From Vespa crabro (Eukaryota > Arthropoda > Insecta > Hymenoptera > Vespidae): a DNA stretch of 64,000 nucleotides. Below are positions 11,713 to 23,930 of this stretch, piece after piece. The notes under the pieces are model-generated. The model was not told the origin of the DNA. It did no database searches and was given only the letters and a program-made list of their open reading frames with translations. The translations under genes and the position numbers were made by a program. Each line of letters begins with the position of its first letter. Positions within the stretch are counted from its first letter, which is position 1. The stretch spans positions 4,565,938 to 4,629,937 of the forward strand of contig NC_060967.1 in the NCBI RefSeq assembly GCF_910589235.1, in the 5' to 3' direction.

Positions 11713-13524
11713 GTAATATATTTATTAAAGTTATTATCGTTATTATCGACATTATCGCTATTATCGTTATTATTATTATTATGTTTATTAATATTATTAT
11801 TATTATTATTATGGTTATTAATATTATTATTATTATTATTATGGTTATTAATATTATTATTATTATTACTTTTATTTTTCATAATTATCGATATTATTAT
11901 CGTTGTTATTGATATTATTATAATTATCGATATGATTAACTTTAATATAGAAATAATCATTATTATAATTTTTATTAAAGTTATTATCGTTATTATCGTT
12001 ATTTTTCTAGTTATTATCGTTATTATTATCGTCATTATCTTTATTATCGTTATTATTATTATTATCGTTATTATTATCGTTACTATCGTTGTTATCGTTG
12101 TTATCTATAATAATATAATTATAGTTATATATATTATTATTATTAATATTATAGATAATAACGTTATTACCGTAATTATTATCAATATCTTCAATAACGT
12201 TATTATTAATATTATAGTTATTCTTATAACTATTATTTTTATTATTATTATTACCGTTAATATTATCGTTCTTATCGTTATTATCGATATTATCGTCACA
12301 AGTATTATTATTATTATTATAACAGTTAATAACGCTATTGTAGTTATTATCCTCATTATCGTTATTTGTATTTATATTCTTGTCATCATTATAATCGTTA
12401 TTACCGTTATTATCTTTAATTTCTTTATTAACATTATTTTTATTATTATAAATGTGATTATCTTTATTATCGTTATTATTGTTAGTAATACCGTTTTATC
12501 GTTATTATCGTTAATATCGTTAAAGATTTCGTAATTTTCATTATCATGATTATTATTATTAATATTGTTATTATTGTTTTATCGTTTTTAACGTTAAAGT
12601 TATCGTAATATTCGTTATTATTATTATTATTATTAATATAGTTTTTATTGTTTTATCGTTATTATCGTTGTTATTACAGTTATTATCGTTATAAACGTTA
12701 TTACTATTTTCATCATTTTTATATATTTTATCGTTATTTTTATTATTATCTTTATTATATGGTAATTAAATTTATTAACATTATTATCGTTATTATCATT
12801 ATCATCGTTGTTGTCATTAATAATATTATTATAGTTATGAATATTATTATTATTATTACTATAGATGTTATTATTATCGTTATTATTTTTATTATAATAG
12901 TAATTATTATTATTATTAATATTATCGTTGTTTACGTTATTACTGTAATTATCGTTAATTTCGTTTTCTATGTTATTATTAATGATATAGTCGTTATTAT
13001 TACTAATATTATCATTTTTTTATTATCGTTACTATCCTCGTTCTTTCGTTATTATCGTTATAATCGTTATTATTATTATTATTATTATCGTTAATATCGC
13101 TTTTTGTAGTTACTATTCTTATTATCGTAATTAATTTTATTACCATTATTATCGTTATAATCGTTATTATCGTGATTATTAATATTATCGATATTATTAT
13201 CGTTATTTTTACCTTTATTAAGTTTATTATATTTATTAACGTTATTATCGTTGTAACCGTTAATAATAGTATTATCGTTATAAATATTATTATTATTATT
13301 ATTACTATTATTATTAATATTATTATCGTTATTAATATCGTTATTATAATCGTTATTATCGTTATTTTCGTCATTATAATAACCGTTATTTTTATGGTTA
13401 TTATCGTTATTTTTACCGTATTATCATTACTATCTGTAACAGTTGTTAACATTACTAAATTTTTTATCGCTTTTATCGATATTATCGTTATTTTCGTTAA
13501 TATTATTATTACCGTTATTATTAT

Positions 13525-13556
<32 letters not shown>

Positions 13557-13786
13557 TTATTATTTTTATTATTATTATTAAGATTAATAACATATTTGTC
13601 TCTATAATCGTTATTATTGTTATTATTATTATTATTTTTATTATAAACGTTATTATCGTCCTTATCGTTATAATCATTAATATCGTTGTTATCGTTATTA
13701 AAGCTTTTATCGTTATTATCGTCTTAATCGTTATTTTCGATATTATATTATATATTATATATTATATATTATATTATATATATATA
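11713..13786 (+). repeat. TTA / GTTATTATC array, ending in a TA-rich tract
   Basis: Same T-rich array. It includes three copies of a 30-bp unit at about 11781-11870 (ATGGTTATTAATATT followed by ATT repeats). The last 50 bp (13737-13786) become almost pure TA/TTA and form the target of the LTR element. Blocks at 12324-12495 and 13418-13560 match blocks in other arrays. No gene seen. Confidence 0.92.
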
Positions 13787-14084
13787 TGTAAAGAAAGTAT
13801 ACTTTTTTCAGGTAGATTTGTCACGCTTCTCATGGCCTGCCCTTCTTTTGTTTATGTTATCTACAAATTCTTTTGTTACCTACAAATCGAACCGTTAAGA
13901 TTTGGGGAGAGAAACTGGCAGTAAGAAATAGAACGTAGACGAGAGAAGTAGTACGAGATTAAAATATAAAATTTAACAGAGTGAAGAATAAACGTGAATT
14001 GTCGTTTCTTTGTTCACAGAGAAACATATTTCCGTTTGTCACTTCACACTAATTAAAACAAGTTAAAATAAAAATTAAAATATT
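13787..14084 (+). repeat. 5' LTR (298 bp)
   Basis: Begins TGTAAAGAAAG. By eye it differs from the 3' LTR at about 15 of 298 positions. The right boundary is set where similarity to the 3' LTR ends (TTAAAATATT here, TTAAGATATT in the 3' LTR). The end is TT rather than the usual CA, so the boundary could be a few bases off. Confidence 0.88.
13965..13992 (+). promoter_or_regulatory. LTR TATA-like box and poly(A) signal
   Basis: TATAAAAT at 13965-13972 is followed by AATAAA at 13987-13992. Both are conserved in the 3' LTR (16326-16333 and 16348-16353). Their place inside the LTR fits promoter and polyadenylation roles; this is inferred from motif and position only. Confidence 0.45.
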
Positions 14085-14109
14085 TTAAAAGAGCAATTCT
14101 TTGTTTATA

Positions 14110-15232
14110 ATGGAAAGAAAACTACAGTTTGCATTTAAGTGTGTGGCATCACCAAGCGACAGAAAAACAAACGTGATTGCTATAACCTCTATCACAACTG
14201 AGGATAAAGAAAAATACATATTGCCGGAAAACGAGAAATTCGTAAGTAATCACAGCGAACCAATAAAAACGGTTAGTTATAAGAGAATGAAAAAAGCCTC
14301 AATCAAAGAGGACAGGAGAAAAAAATATGGATTAAATGCACACAGGAAATGGAAAGTACGTATTTGACGAAAATGGAAACGTAATATTCAATGATCTATA
14401 CCTAGACGAAGTAGTAGAGAAAGACATAGTAGTACCCGCACAGGAAAAAGAACACCAAACAGATTTAAAGAATATATCGGAACAATTTAAGATCGAAAAA
14501 TTTGTGTGCAAACATTCAAATGCAGAACATTGTTTGGAGACATTTGAAAGAGAGTGTCAAATATTCAAAATTAATAGAGATAACACAAAAATCGAAATCC
14601 TAAGATTATTCTTTGACAGAGCATGTGTGGATTGGCACTCAGCAACATTAATAGCGTTAACAATGGAGGTTAGTTGGAACGAATGGAAACAAAAGTTCTT
14701 GAAATCATTTGCAGACAAGGGATGGAATACAGGTATATACGCTACATCCTACAGATATAAGGAAGGTTCACTGATGGAGTACGCTATGAAGAAGGAAAAA
14801 CTACTACTCGATATGGACAACAATATAGGTACGAAGACCCTGATAATGCTTATAGCAGCAGGACTACCAGAATTTATAAGAAATAAGATAGACAGAGAAA
14901 AGTGTCAAAATTCGACAGAACTATTACAGGAGATAAAGAAATGTGAAAATCTGGTAAGTAAGAACAATTTTAAAAAGAAGAAAGAGGAAAGACAAGATAA
15001 CAACAAGAAATTTGAAGAAAAAAGACCATGTAAGAACTGTGAAAAACTAAACAAAGGTATTAGATATCACTCAGAGGACGCTTGTTGGTTTAGAAAAGAA
15101 ACCAGAATAAACAAAAGCAACTCGATGATAGAAGTAGACCTATGCAAGGAACAAAAAGAAACGAATAACCACACCATTCATCAAAGTAAAGATGATATTA
15201 GAAGAGATGTTAGAAGTAAACGGAACATATGA
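14110..15232 (+). pseudogene. LTR-element gag, one frameshift
   Basis: An ATG at 14110 opens a basic N-terminal segment (frame 1) that runs off frame at about 14335-14367. The protein then continues in frame 2 to the TGA at 15230-15232. The middle part carries a retrotransposon gag-like helical region (ETFERECQIF, WNEWKQKFLKSF, MLIAAGLPEFI). Near the end is a zinc knuckle of form CX2CX9HX4C (CKNC...YHSEDACWF). Gag would form the virus-like particle and bind RNA. The same frameshift is in copy 2, so it predates the duplication. Its 3' end overlaps the protease frame, which lies in a different frame, as is usual for gag-pol junctions. Confidence 0.82.
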
Positions 15233-16114
15233 CCCTGGTTCCCAAGTCTCTCTAATAAATTCGAGACTAGTTAAAATAAAAAAAAAGAAAAAGAGATAAA
15301 AGATAAAAATAAAATATTTTTAAAAACGGTCAATGGTATGACACAAACAAAAGGTTTAGTAACTATTAAAATAAAAATTTTCGATAAAGAAGAATACGTT
15401 GACGTATTTATCGTAGAAAGAAATGACTTTGAAGATTTTATTATTGGGTTGGATATGATAAAGAAATTCAAACTAACCCAAGATGGAAATCTACAAATAT
15501 CTCGAAAGAGAGAAACACAGACAAAAGAAAATATAAGTACATTGGATACAAAGAAAGAAATAAAAGAAGTTAAAATAAACTTTAACGAACATGTGAACGA
15601 GAGACTGAATCAGACATTAATAAACAAAATAAGATGCAGAATAAACGAGAATGGAAAAAAAAGAGCTTGGACAACGATCCCTAGAGAATGTTTGGATAAA
15701 TACAATGAAACAGAGCATACAGTAACCGGCTTCACGCCTAAATATTTATTAGATGGCACGATCACCAGCATTCTACCCGAAGAGATAAAAAAAAGAAAAA
15801 ATGATAAAGAAAATTGGATAAGAGATAAAGAACTAGCCCTAGAAAGAACAAAAAGATCACATGAATATAACAAAACAATATTTAACAAGAATAGAAAGAA
15901 TCACCAATTTAACACAGGAGATTTGGTGTATATAGAAGATGGCAATAGGTTGAATAGAAAGAAATTAGAAGAATTGAGAATTGGCCCTTTCCAAATAATA
16001 AAAAAAATTTCAGAGTCTATATACGAAATAAAAACAGGGAAACAGAAACAAGAAACCGGATTCTTCCACATAACAAAACAACTTCCGATGTCAGAAGATG
16101 GAGAAGAGGACTAA
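15192..16114 (+). pseudogene. Remnant pol: aspartic protease joined to integrase end
   Basis: The protease starts in the frame overlapping the gag end. The active-site triad region reads YDPGS, where D[ST]G[AS] is expected. It is broken by a frameshift in an A-rich run (15275-15298). It resumes in frame 2 with VDVFIVERNDFEDFIIGLDM, matching the second half of retropepsins. After a short linker (to about 15600) the frame passes directly to ERLNQTL, the neighbourhood of the third catalytic residue (Glu) of integrase. It then shows the YNxxxH and TGFTPKYLL blocks and a GPF-type C-terminal domain (GDLVYIED, IGPFQIIKK). RT, RNase H and the two integrase Asp residues are missing, removed in frame. 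Confidence 0.82.
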
Positions 16115-16134
16115 AAATTGTAGACACTTTATCC

Positions 16135-16147
16135 GGGAAGGGGGAGA
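16135..16147 (+). promoter_or_regulatory. Polypurine tract
   Basis: Thirteen purines (GGGAAGGGGGAGA) end exactly one base before the TG of the 3' LTR. This is the expected primer site for plus-strand DNA synthesis and it fixes the LTR boundary. Confidence 0.85.
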
Positions 16148-16444
16148 TGTAAAGAAAGTATACTTTCTCCAGGTAGATTTGTCACGCGTCTCATGGCCCG
16201 CCCATCTTTTGTTTTTGTTATCTACAAATTCTTTTGTTATCTACAAATCGAGCCGTTAAGATATGGGGAGAGAAACTGGCAGTAAGAAATAGAACGTAGA
16301 CGAGAGAAGTAGTACGAGAGTAAAATATAAAATTTAACAGAGTGAACAATAAACGTGAATTGTTGCTTCTTTGTTCACAGAGAAACATATTTCCGTTTGT
16401 CACTTCACACTAATTAAAACGAGTTAAAATAAAAATTAAGATAT

Positions 16445-16445
<1 letters not shown>
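16148..16445 (+). repeat. 3' LTR (298 bp)
   Basis: Begins TGTAAAGAAAG and has the same length as the 5' LTR, with about 5% divergence and no indels. TATA-like and AATAAA motifs are kept. It is followed directly by a TA microsatellite. Confidence 0.88.

Positions 16446-16502
<57 letters not shown>
16446..16502. repeat. (TA)n microsatellite
   Basis: Pure TA with one ATACAT interruption. Copy 2 holds 18 bp more at 46246-46320, which accounts for the first offset change between the copies. Confidence 0.9.
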
Positions 16503-16505
<3 letters not shown>

Positions 16506-16770
16506 AAAGTTATTATTATTTATAAATAATTTTAATTTAAATATATATATATAACTATTTATTAATTATTCTTATATTATAATTAAATATTTATTTTTAT
16601 ATATTTATTTCTTAAAAGGTTTAATAAAGATTTTTATTTTATAATTTTTATCTATTTTATTTTACAAAGAATAATTATTATTTAGATTATAAAATAATTA
16701 AATTCAATAAAAAATTATTATTTTTAATTATATCTATTAATTATAATAAAATCAACTTAAATAACACTTA
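16503..16770. other. AT-rich spacer
   Basis: Irregular A/T sequence with almost no G or C, without the 3-nt rhythm of the arrays. I see no gene or structured element in it. It recurs at 46321-46588. Confidence 0.7.
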
Positions 16771-18012
16771 TATAATATTAATATTACTCGTATTTGCTTT
16801 ATTATCTTAGTTATTACTATAATTATTACTTTTATAATTATTATTATTATAGTCGCAGTTATCGCTACTATTATTAATATCATTATTATTATCATTGATT
16901 TATTTATTATCGTTATTATCGTTAGTATTATAGTTATTATCGTTATTAACGCTTTAATCGTTATTGTTATCGTTTTAATCGTTATAAACGTTAATATTAT
17001 TATTATCGTTATTATCACTATTAATATTATTATCGATATTACCGTTAATATCTTTATTATATATATTATCTCTTCTATAATCGCTATTATCGTCAATATC
17101 GCTATAAACCATTAATATCATTATTAACGTTATTATCGTGAATATCGTCTTTCTCGTTAATATCGATATTATTATTATTATGGTTATTAGTATTATTATT
17201 ATTATCTTACTTTTTTTGAATATAGCTATTATTATCGTTATTATTGTTATTATTATAATTATCGATACTATTATCGATAATATTGATATAACCGTTATTA
17301 TTATCTTTATTAAAGATATTATCGATACAAACGATATTAAAATTATTAGCGTTATTATCATTATTTTCCTAGTTATTATCATTATTATTATCGTAATAAT
17401 CGTTATTATCGTTATTATTATTATAATCGTTATTATTATCGTTAGTATCGTTATTTTCGTTGTTATCGTCTTGTGCGTTATTATTATTATTATTGCCGTT
17501 AATAACTCTGCTGTATTTATTATCCTTATAATCGTTACTTTTATTTTTATCGTTATTATCATTATAATCGGTATTATCAATATTATCTTTATTTACTGTA
17601 TTATCATTATTTTTATTATTATGAATGTGATTACCGTTATTATTAATGAAGTAATTATTCGAGTAATACCGTCATATCGTTATTATCGCTATTATCATTA
17701 TTGTTATCATTATTTTCGTTATTAATATTATTATTATTATTATTGTTAATATCGTTACTTTCTCTATTACTATCGTTATGATCGTAATTATTATCATTTT
17801 TGTTATTATTATGTTTATTAACTTCATTATCATTATTATCATTACTATCTTTGTTATCGTTATTATCTTTATTATCGTTATTATCTTTATTATCGTTATT
17901 ATCGTTATTTTTGATAACATCTTTACTATTATCGTCATTACCGATATTATCGTTATTATCGTTATTATTACCGTTAATATCTATACATTCGGTACTCCTA
18001 TTATTATTATTA
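16771..18012 (+). repeat. TTA / GTTATTATC array
   Basis: T-rich array again. Bases 16900-17680 line up block by block with 4250-5090. Near 17840-17910 an 18-bp unit (TTATCGTTATTATCTTTA) repeats about three times. It ends where the satellite begins. Confidence 0.9.
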
Positions 18013-21000
18013 TCATATGAAAACGCATATTAACCCATAGTAAAAACGTTATATTCTTGTTATATTCTTTATTCTGCATCGATAGAATATAAAATCAATG
18101 AAATTGAAGAAGATTTCAACTTTTCGTTCTTCAACGATACGCGTAAATGTGTGAAAAATCGTATATACGATATGAAACAATGTTATAAACTTTGATTCCA
18201 ATATTAAATAGATGTTTGATCTTATGAAATGCAATTTTCTGAATCGATTAGTAACATTTTTCAAACTGTGGCACAAGGATTATTAAGATTTCACGATCTT
18301 ATCTTAGCATATACCGAAATTCTCGTATGTCGATTACGTTTTTCGACAATTATCATATGAACACGCATATTTAATCATAGTAAAAACATTATTTTCTTGT
18401 TATATTCTTATTCTACATCGACAGAATATAAAATCAATGTAATTGAACGAGATTTCATCTTTTCGTATTTCGACGATGCGCGTATATGAGCGAAAAATCC
18501 TATATACGATATGAAACAATGTTAAAAACTTTGATTACAATATAAATAGATGTTTGATCTTATGAAATGCAATTTTCTGAATCGATTGGTAACATTATTC
18601 AAACTGTGGAACAAGTATTATTAAAGATTTCACGATTTTATCTTCATAAATACTGAAATTCGCGTATGTCGATTAGGTTTTTCGACAATTATCATATGAA
18701 AACGCGTATTTAAACATAGTAAAAACGTTATATTCTTGTTATATTCTTTATTCTGCATCGACAGAATTTAAATCAATGAAATTGAACGAGATTTCAACTT
18801 TTCTTTTTTCGACGATACGCGTATATGAGCGAAAAATCGTATATACGATATGAAACAATGTTATAAACTTTGATTCCAATATTAAATAGATGTTTGATCA
18901 TATAAATGCTATTTTCTGAATCGATTGGTAATATTTTTCAAAATGTGGCACAAGTATTATTAAATATTTAAGAATAGATCAATGTTAAACAATGTTAAAC
19001 AATGTTAAAAACTTCGATTCCTACATAAAATAGATGTTTGATCTTATGAAATGCAATGTTCTGAATGGATTGGTAACATTTTTCAAACTGTGGCACAAGA
19101 ATTACTAAAGATTTCGCGATTTTATCTTAGCTTATACCGAAATTCGCGTATGACGATTACGTTTTTCGACAATTATCATATGAAATCGCGTATTTAAACA
19201 TAGTAAAAACGTTATATTCTTGTTATATTCTTTATTCTGCATCGATAGAATATAAAATCAATGTAATTGAACGAGATTTCAACTTTTCGTTTTTCGACGA
19301 TTCGCGTATATGAGCGAAAAATATTATATACGATAAGAAACAATGTTAAAAACTTTGAATCCAATATAAAATAGGTGTTTGATCTGAGGAAATGCAATGT
19401 TCTGTATCGATTGGAAACATTTTTCAAACTGTGGCACAAGGATTATTAAGATTTCACGATCTTATCGTCGCATATACCGAAATTCTCGTATGTCGATTAC
19501 GTTTTCGACAATTATCATATGAACACGCGTATTTAATCATAGTAAAAACGTTATATTCTTGTTATATTCTTATTCTGCTTCGACAGAATATAAAATCAAT
19601 GTAACTGAACGAGATTTCACCTTTTCGTATTTCGACGATGCGCGTATTTGAGCGAAAAATCCTATATACGATATGAAACACTGTTAAAAACTTTGATTAC
19701 AATATAAATAGATGTTTGATCTTATGAACTGCAATTTTCTGAATCGATTGGTACCATTATTCAAACTGTGGAGCAAGTATTATTAAAGATTTCACGATTT
19801 TATCTTTATAAATACTGAATTTCGCGTATGTCGATTAGGTTTTTCGACAATTATCATATGAAAACGCGTATTTAAACATAGTAAAAACGTTATATTATTG
19901 TTATATTCTTTATTCTGCATCGACAGAATTTAAAATCAATGTAGTTGAACGAGATTTCAACTTTTCGTTTTTCGAGGATTCGCGTATATGAGCGAAAAAT
20001 CGTATATACCATGTGAAACAATGTTAAAAACTTTGATTCCAATATAAAATAGATGTTTGATCTTAGGAAATGCAATTTTCTGAATCGATTGGAAACTATT
20101 TTTCAAAATGTGGCACAAGGATTATTAAGATTTCACGATTTTATCTTCGCATATACCAAAATTCGCGTATGTCGATTAGGTTAATCGACAATTATCATAT
20201 GAAAACGCTTATTTAAACATACTAAAAACGTTATATTATTGTTATATTCTTCATTCTCTATCGATAGAATTTAATATCAATGTAATTGTACGAGATTTCA
20301 ACTTTTCGTTTTTCGACGATACGCGTATATGAGCGAAAAATCGTATATAAGATATGAAAAAATGTTAAAAACTTTGATTCAAATATAAAATAGATGTTTG
20401 ATCTTATGAAAGGCAATTTTCTGAAGGATTGGTAACATTTTTCAAACGGTGGCACAAGAATTATTAAAGATTTCACGATTTTATCTTAGCATATACCGAA
20501 ATTCGCGTATGTCGATTACGTTTTTCGTCAATTATCATATGAAAGCGCGTATTTAAACTAAGTAAAAACGTTATATTCTTGTTATATTCTTTATTCTGTA
20601 TTGATAGAATATAAAATGAATGAAATTGAACGAGATTTCAACTTTTCGTTTTACGATGATACGAGTACATGATCGAAAAATCGTATATACGATATGAAAC
20701 AATGTTAAAAACATTGATTCCAATATAAAATAGATGTTTGATCTTATGAAATGCAATGTTCTGAATCGACTGGAGACATTTTTCAAACTGTGGCACAAGT
20801 ATTATTAAAGATTTCACCATTTTATCTTCGCATATACTGAAATTCGCGTATGTCGATTAGGTTTTTCGACAATTATCATTTGAAAACGCGTATTTAAACA
20901 TAGTAAAAACATTATATTCTTGTTATATTCTTTATTCTGCATCGACAGAATTTAAATCAATGAAATTGAACGGGATTTCAACTTTTCTTTTTTCGACGAT

Positions 21001-23930
21001 ACGCGAATATGAGCGAAAAATCGTATATACGGTATGAAACAATGTTATAAACTTTGATTCCAATATTAAATAGATGTTTGATCCTATGAAATGCAATTTT
21101 CTGAATCGATTGGTAATATTTTTCAAAATGTGGCACAAGTATTATTAAAGATTTAAGAATATATCAATGTTAAACAATGTTAAACAATGAAAAAACTTCG
21201 ATTCCTACATAAAATAGATGTTTGATCTTATGAAATGCAATGTTCTGAATGGATTGGTAACATTTTTCAAACTGTGGCACAAGAATTAATAAAGATTTCG
21301 CGATTTTATCTTCGCATATACCGAAACTCTCGTAAGTCGATTATGTTTTTAACAACTATCATATGAAAGCGCGTATTTAAACATAGCAAAAACATTATAT
21401 TCTTGTTATATTCTTTATTCTGCATCTATAGAATTTAAATCAATGAAATTGAACGAGATTTCAACTATTTCGTTTTCTGACGATACGCGTATATGAACGA
21501 AAAATCATATACGATATGAAACAATGTTAAAAACTTTGATTCCAATATAAATTAGATGTTTGATCTTAGGAAATGCAATGTTCTGTATCGATTGGAAACA
21601 ATTTTACAAATTGTGGCACAAGGATTATTAAGATTTCACGATTTTATCTTCGCATATACCAAAATTCGCGTATGTCGATTAGGTTATTCGACAATTATCA
21701 TATGTAAACGCTTATTTAAACATAGTAAAAACGTTATATTATAGTTATATTCTTCATTCTCTATCGATAGAATATAATAACAATGTAATTGTACGAGGTT
21801 TCAACTTTTCGTTTTTCGACGATACGCGTATATGAGCGAAAAATCGAATATACTATATGAAACAATGTTAAAAACTTTGATTCCAATATAAAATAGATGA
21901 TTGAACTTATGAAATGCAATTTTCTGAATCGATTGGAAACATTTTTCAAAATGTGGCACAAGTATTATTAAAGATTACACGATTTTATCTTCGCATATAA
22001 CGAAACTCGCGTATGTCGATTATGTTTTTAACAACTATCATATGAAAGCGCGTATATAAACATAGTGAAAACGTTATAATAATGTTACATTCTTTATTCT
22101 GCATCGATGGAATAAACAATCAATGAAATTGAACGAGATTTCAACTTTTCGTTCTTCAACGATACGCGTAAATGTGCGAAAAATCTTATATTCGATATGA
22201 AACAATGTTGAAAACTTTGATTCCAATATAAAATAGATGTTTGATCTTATAAAATGCAATTTTCTGAATTAATTAGTAACATTTTTCAAAATGTGGCACA
22301 AGTATTATTAAAGATTACACGATTTTATCTTCGCATATACCGAAACTCTCGTAAGTCGAATACGTTTTTAACAACTATCATATGAAAGCGCGTATTTAAA
22401 CATAGCAAAAACATTATATTCGTGTTATATTTTTTATTCTGCATCGATAGAATTTAAATCAATGAAATTGAACGAGATTTCATATATTTCGTTTTTTGAC
22501 GATATGCGTATATGAACGAAAAATCATATACGATATGAAACAATGTTAAAAACTTTGATTCTAATATAAATTAGATGTTTGATCTTAGGAAATGCAATGT
22601 TCTGTATCGATTGGAAACAATTTTACAAATTGTGGCACAAGGATTATTAAGATTTCACGATTTTATCTTCGGATATACCAAAATTCGCGTATGTCGATTA
22701 GGTTATTCGACAATTATCATATGTAAACGCTTATTTAAACATAGTAAAAACGATGTATTATAGTTATATTCTTCATTCTCTATCGATAGAATATAATAAC
22801 AATGTAATTGTACGAGGTTTCAACTTTTCGTTTCTCGACGACACGCGTATGAGCGAAAAATCGTAAATACGATATGAAACAATGTTAAAAACTTTGAATC
22901 CAATATAAAATAGATGTTTGATCTTAGGAAATGCAATGTTCTGAATCGATTGGTAACATTTTTCAAAATGTGGCACAAGTATTATTAAAGATTACACGAT
23001 TTTATCTTCGCACATACCGAAATTCGCGTATGTCGATTACGTTTTTCGATAATTATCATATGAACACGCGTATTTCATCATAGTAAAATCGTTATATTCT
23101 TGTTATATACTTTTTTCTGCATCGATAGAATATAAAATCAATGTAATTGAATGAGATTTCGACTATTCGTTTTTCGACGACACGCGTATATGAGCGAAAA
23201 ATCGTATATACGATATGAAGCATTGTTAAAAACTTTGATTCCAATATAAAATTGATGTTTGATCTCACGAAATGCAATTTTCAGAATCGATTGGTAACAT
23301 TTTTCAAAATGTGGCACAAGTATTATTAAAGATTAAACGATTTTATCTTCGCATATACCGAAATTCGGGTATGTCGATTACGTTTTCGACAATTATCATA
23401 TGAAAACGCGTATTTAAACATGGTAAAAACGTTATATTATTGTAATATTCTTTATTCTGCATCGATGGAATGTAAAATTATAGAAATTGAATGAGATTTC
23501 AAGTATTCGTTTTTCGACGACTCGCGTATATGAGCGAAAAATCGTATATACGATATGAAGCAATATTAGAAACTTTGATTCCAATATAAAATAGTTGTTT
23601 GATCTTAGGAAATGCAATGTTCTGTATCGATTGGAAACATTCTTCAAACTGTGGCACAAGGATTATTAAGATTACACGATTTTATCTTCGCATATACCAA
23701 ATTCGCGTATGTCGATTACGTTTTTCGACAATTATCATATGAACACGCGTATTTAATCATAGTAAAAACGTTATATTCTTGTTATATACTTTATTCTGCA
23801 TCGATACAAGATAAACTCAATGTAGATGAACGAGATTTCAACTTTTTGTTATTCGACGATGCGCGTATATGAGCGAAAAATATTATGTACGATATGAAAC
23901 AATGTTAAAAACTTTGATTCCAATATAATT
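18013..23930 (+). repeat. Satellite array, 338-341 bp monomer, about 17 units
   Basis: The landmark GATGTTTGATCTT recurs at about 18211, 18549, 18889, 19033, 19374, 19711, 20052, 20393, 20733, 21073, 21217, 21555, 21896, 22236, 22574, 22913, 23254 and 23594. Steps are 337-341 bp except two of 144 bp. Monomers hold a 14-bp palindrome (ATCGTATATACGAT, often mutated) and a GTCGA...TCGAC inverted repeat near CATATG. Higher-order order is visible: units at 21217-22236 resemble 22236-23254 (period about 1019 bp), and the two 144-bp short units recur 2184 bp apart. Small 60-75 codon frames recur with the monomer and are not genes. Confidence 0.95.

Larger units (their letters stand above)
13787..16445 (+). 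mobile_element. Ty3/Gypsy-like LTR retrotransposon, internally deleted
   Basis: Two direct LTRs of 298 bp flank about 2.06 kb holding gag, part of a protease and the end of an integrase. RT, RNase H and most of integrase are absent, so it is non-autonomous. A polypurine tract abuts the 3' LTR. The flanking pentamer ATATA (13782-13786 and 16446-16450) could be a target-site duplication, but it lies in TA-repeat DNA and is weak evidence. No primer-binding site was recognised after the 5' LTR. Gag and integrase wording favours Ty3/Gypsy over Copia or Pao. Confidence 0.9.

Noticed and set aside
14336..14367. Programmed frameshift inside gag
   Set aside because: No slippery heptamer or pause structure was recognised at the overlap, and the element carries other frame breaks, so a simple mutation is more likely.
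13787..16445. Endogenous retrovirus with an envelope gene
   Set aside because: No third open frame exists between the integrase end (16114) and the 3' LTR (16148); nothing envelope-like is visible.
18049..23872. Repeated 60-86 codon frames (CHSLKNV..., QCSVSIGN...)
   Set aside because: They recur once per satellite monomer on both strands, with stops appearing at random between monomers.
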